Source: Planctomycetota bacterium (GTDB lineage Bacteria > Planctomycetota > UBA8742 > UBA2392). Taken from it: a DNA stretch of 64,000 bases. A program made the position numbers and the translations under genes. Shown piece by piece: positions 63,959-64,000 of the stretch; position 1 is the first letter of the stretch; each line of letters opens with the position of its first letter. The DNA is taken from the NCBI GenBank assembly GCA_019636215.1, contig JAHBXZ010000013.1, forward strand, positions 88,236 through 152,235, read 5' to 3'. The notes under the pieces are model-generated. The model was not told where the DNA came from. It searched no databases and worked only from the letters and a program-made list of their open reading frames with translations.

Positions 63959-64000
63959 ATGCCCGCGCGCAAGCCTTCCTTACAGGAAATGCCCCACTTC
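63959..64000 (+). CDS. Start of an unidentified gene, cut by the window edge
   Basis: ATG at 63959 follows AGGAG by seven bases, a clear ribosome site. Only 14 codons remain (MPARKPSLQEMPHF). This is too short to identify. prmC often follows prfA, but this sequence gives no support either way. Confidence 0.5.
   Translation, partial: MPARKPSLQEMPHF

Overview
The window is GC-rich, gene-dense DNA from a Gram-negative-type bacterium. Evidence for an outer envelope includes lipobox proteins, a heparinase-family enzyme and several long exported proteins built from Ig-like, choice-of-anchor and beta-helix repeats. The CdsA with an FGG variant of its signature, the HPF/YvcK pair, the exported repeat proteins and the many short degenerate intergenic repeats suggest Planctomycetota or a related uncultured lineage. 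That is an inference: no rRNA or tRNA gene was found to test it. Most of the window is ordinary chromosomal housekeeping; no phage, plasmid, transposase or CRISPR array is visible.

Layout. 1-458 is gene-free with two hairpins. 459-8885 is a tightly overlapping + strand operon: AddB-like nuclease, AddA-like helicase-nuclease, MATE exporter, GNAT acetyltransferase. It is followed by cdsA and a PhoH ATPase (8971-11068), a putative lipoprotein converging on a lipoprotein trypsin/beta-helix protease (11113-14211), a TrmB-type regulator and a 1224-residue exported protein (14616-19233). Next come a LigD-PE-like gene and truA sharing their start site, a metallophosphoesterase, hpf and yvcK. On the - strand follow mtfA (broken by one in-frame TAA) and a trifunctional LplT-PlsC-acyl-ACP synthetase fusion. 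Then come a membrane protein, ppdK, a heparinase II/III-like protein, argC, an ECF-type sigma factor and a TetR regulator, ubiX, an orphan DNA methyltransferase, a cytochrome c-VOC fusion, ftsK, a HEAT protein and hutI, an XRE-type regulator divergent from an exported Ig protein, and a class III aminotransferase. The last part holds an M16-like protein, a small terminator-flanked gene, a DinB/YfiT protein, nuoN, a large beta-helix exported protein, a helicase-associated-domain protein, a carboxypeptidase-regulatory repeat protein, rpmE, prfA and the start of one more gene.

Main points of interest. (1) A 166-204 bp imperfect palindrome with terminal inverted repeats occurs twice (36821-36986, 41910-42113); its ends read TAG outward and supply the stop codons of three neighbouring genes. 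(2) Six genes have a TANNNT -10 box 5-6 bases before ATG, pointing to leaderless transcription. (3) A 16-bp TetR-type operator occurs twice with one mismatch, once inside the TetR gene's own -35/-10 spacer next to ubiX and once upstream of the sigma-factor gene. (4) Three exported proteins end in a Gly-rich/Cys/hydrophobic/basic tail that looks like a sorting signal. (5) mtfA has a TAA directly after its zinc-binding motif, with both halves intact. (6) A cytochrome c is fused to a VOC domain.
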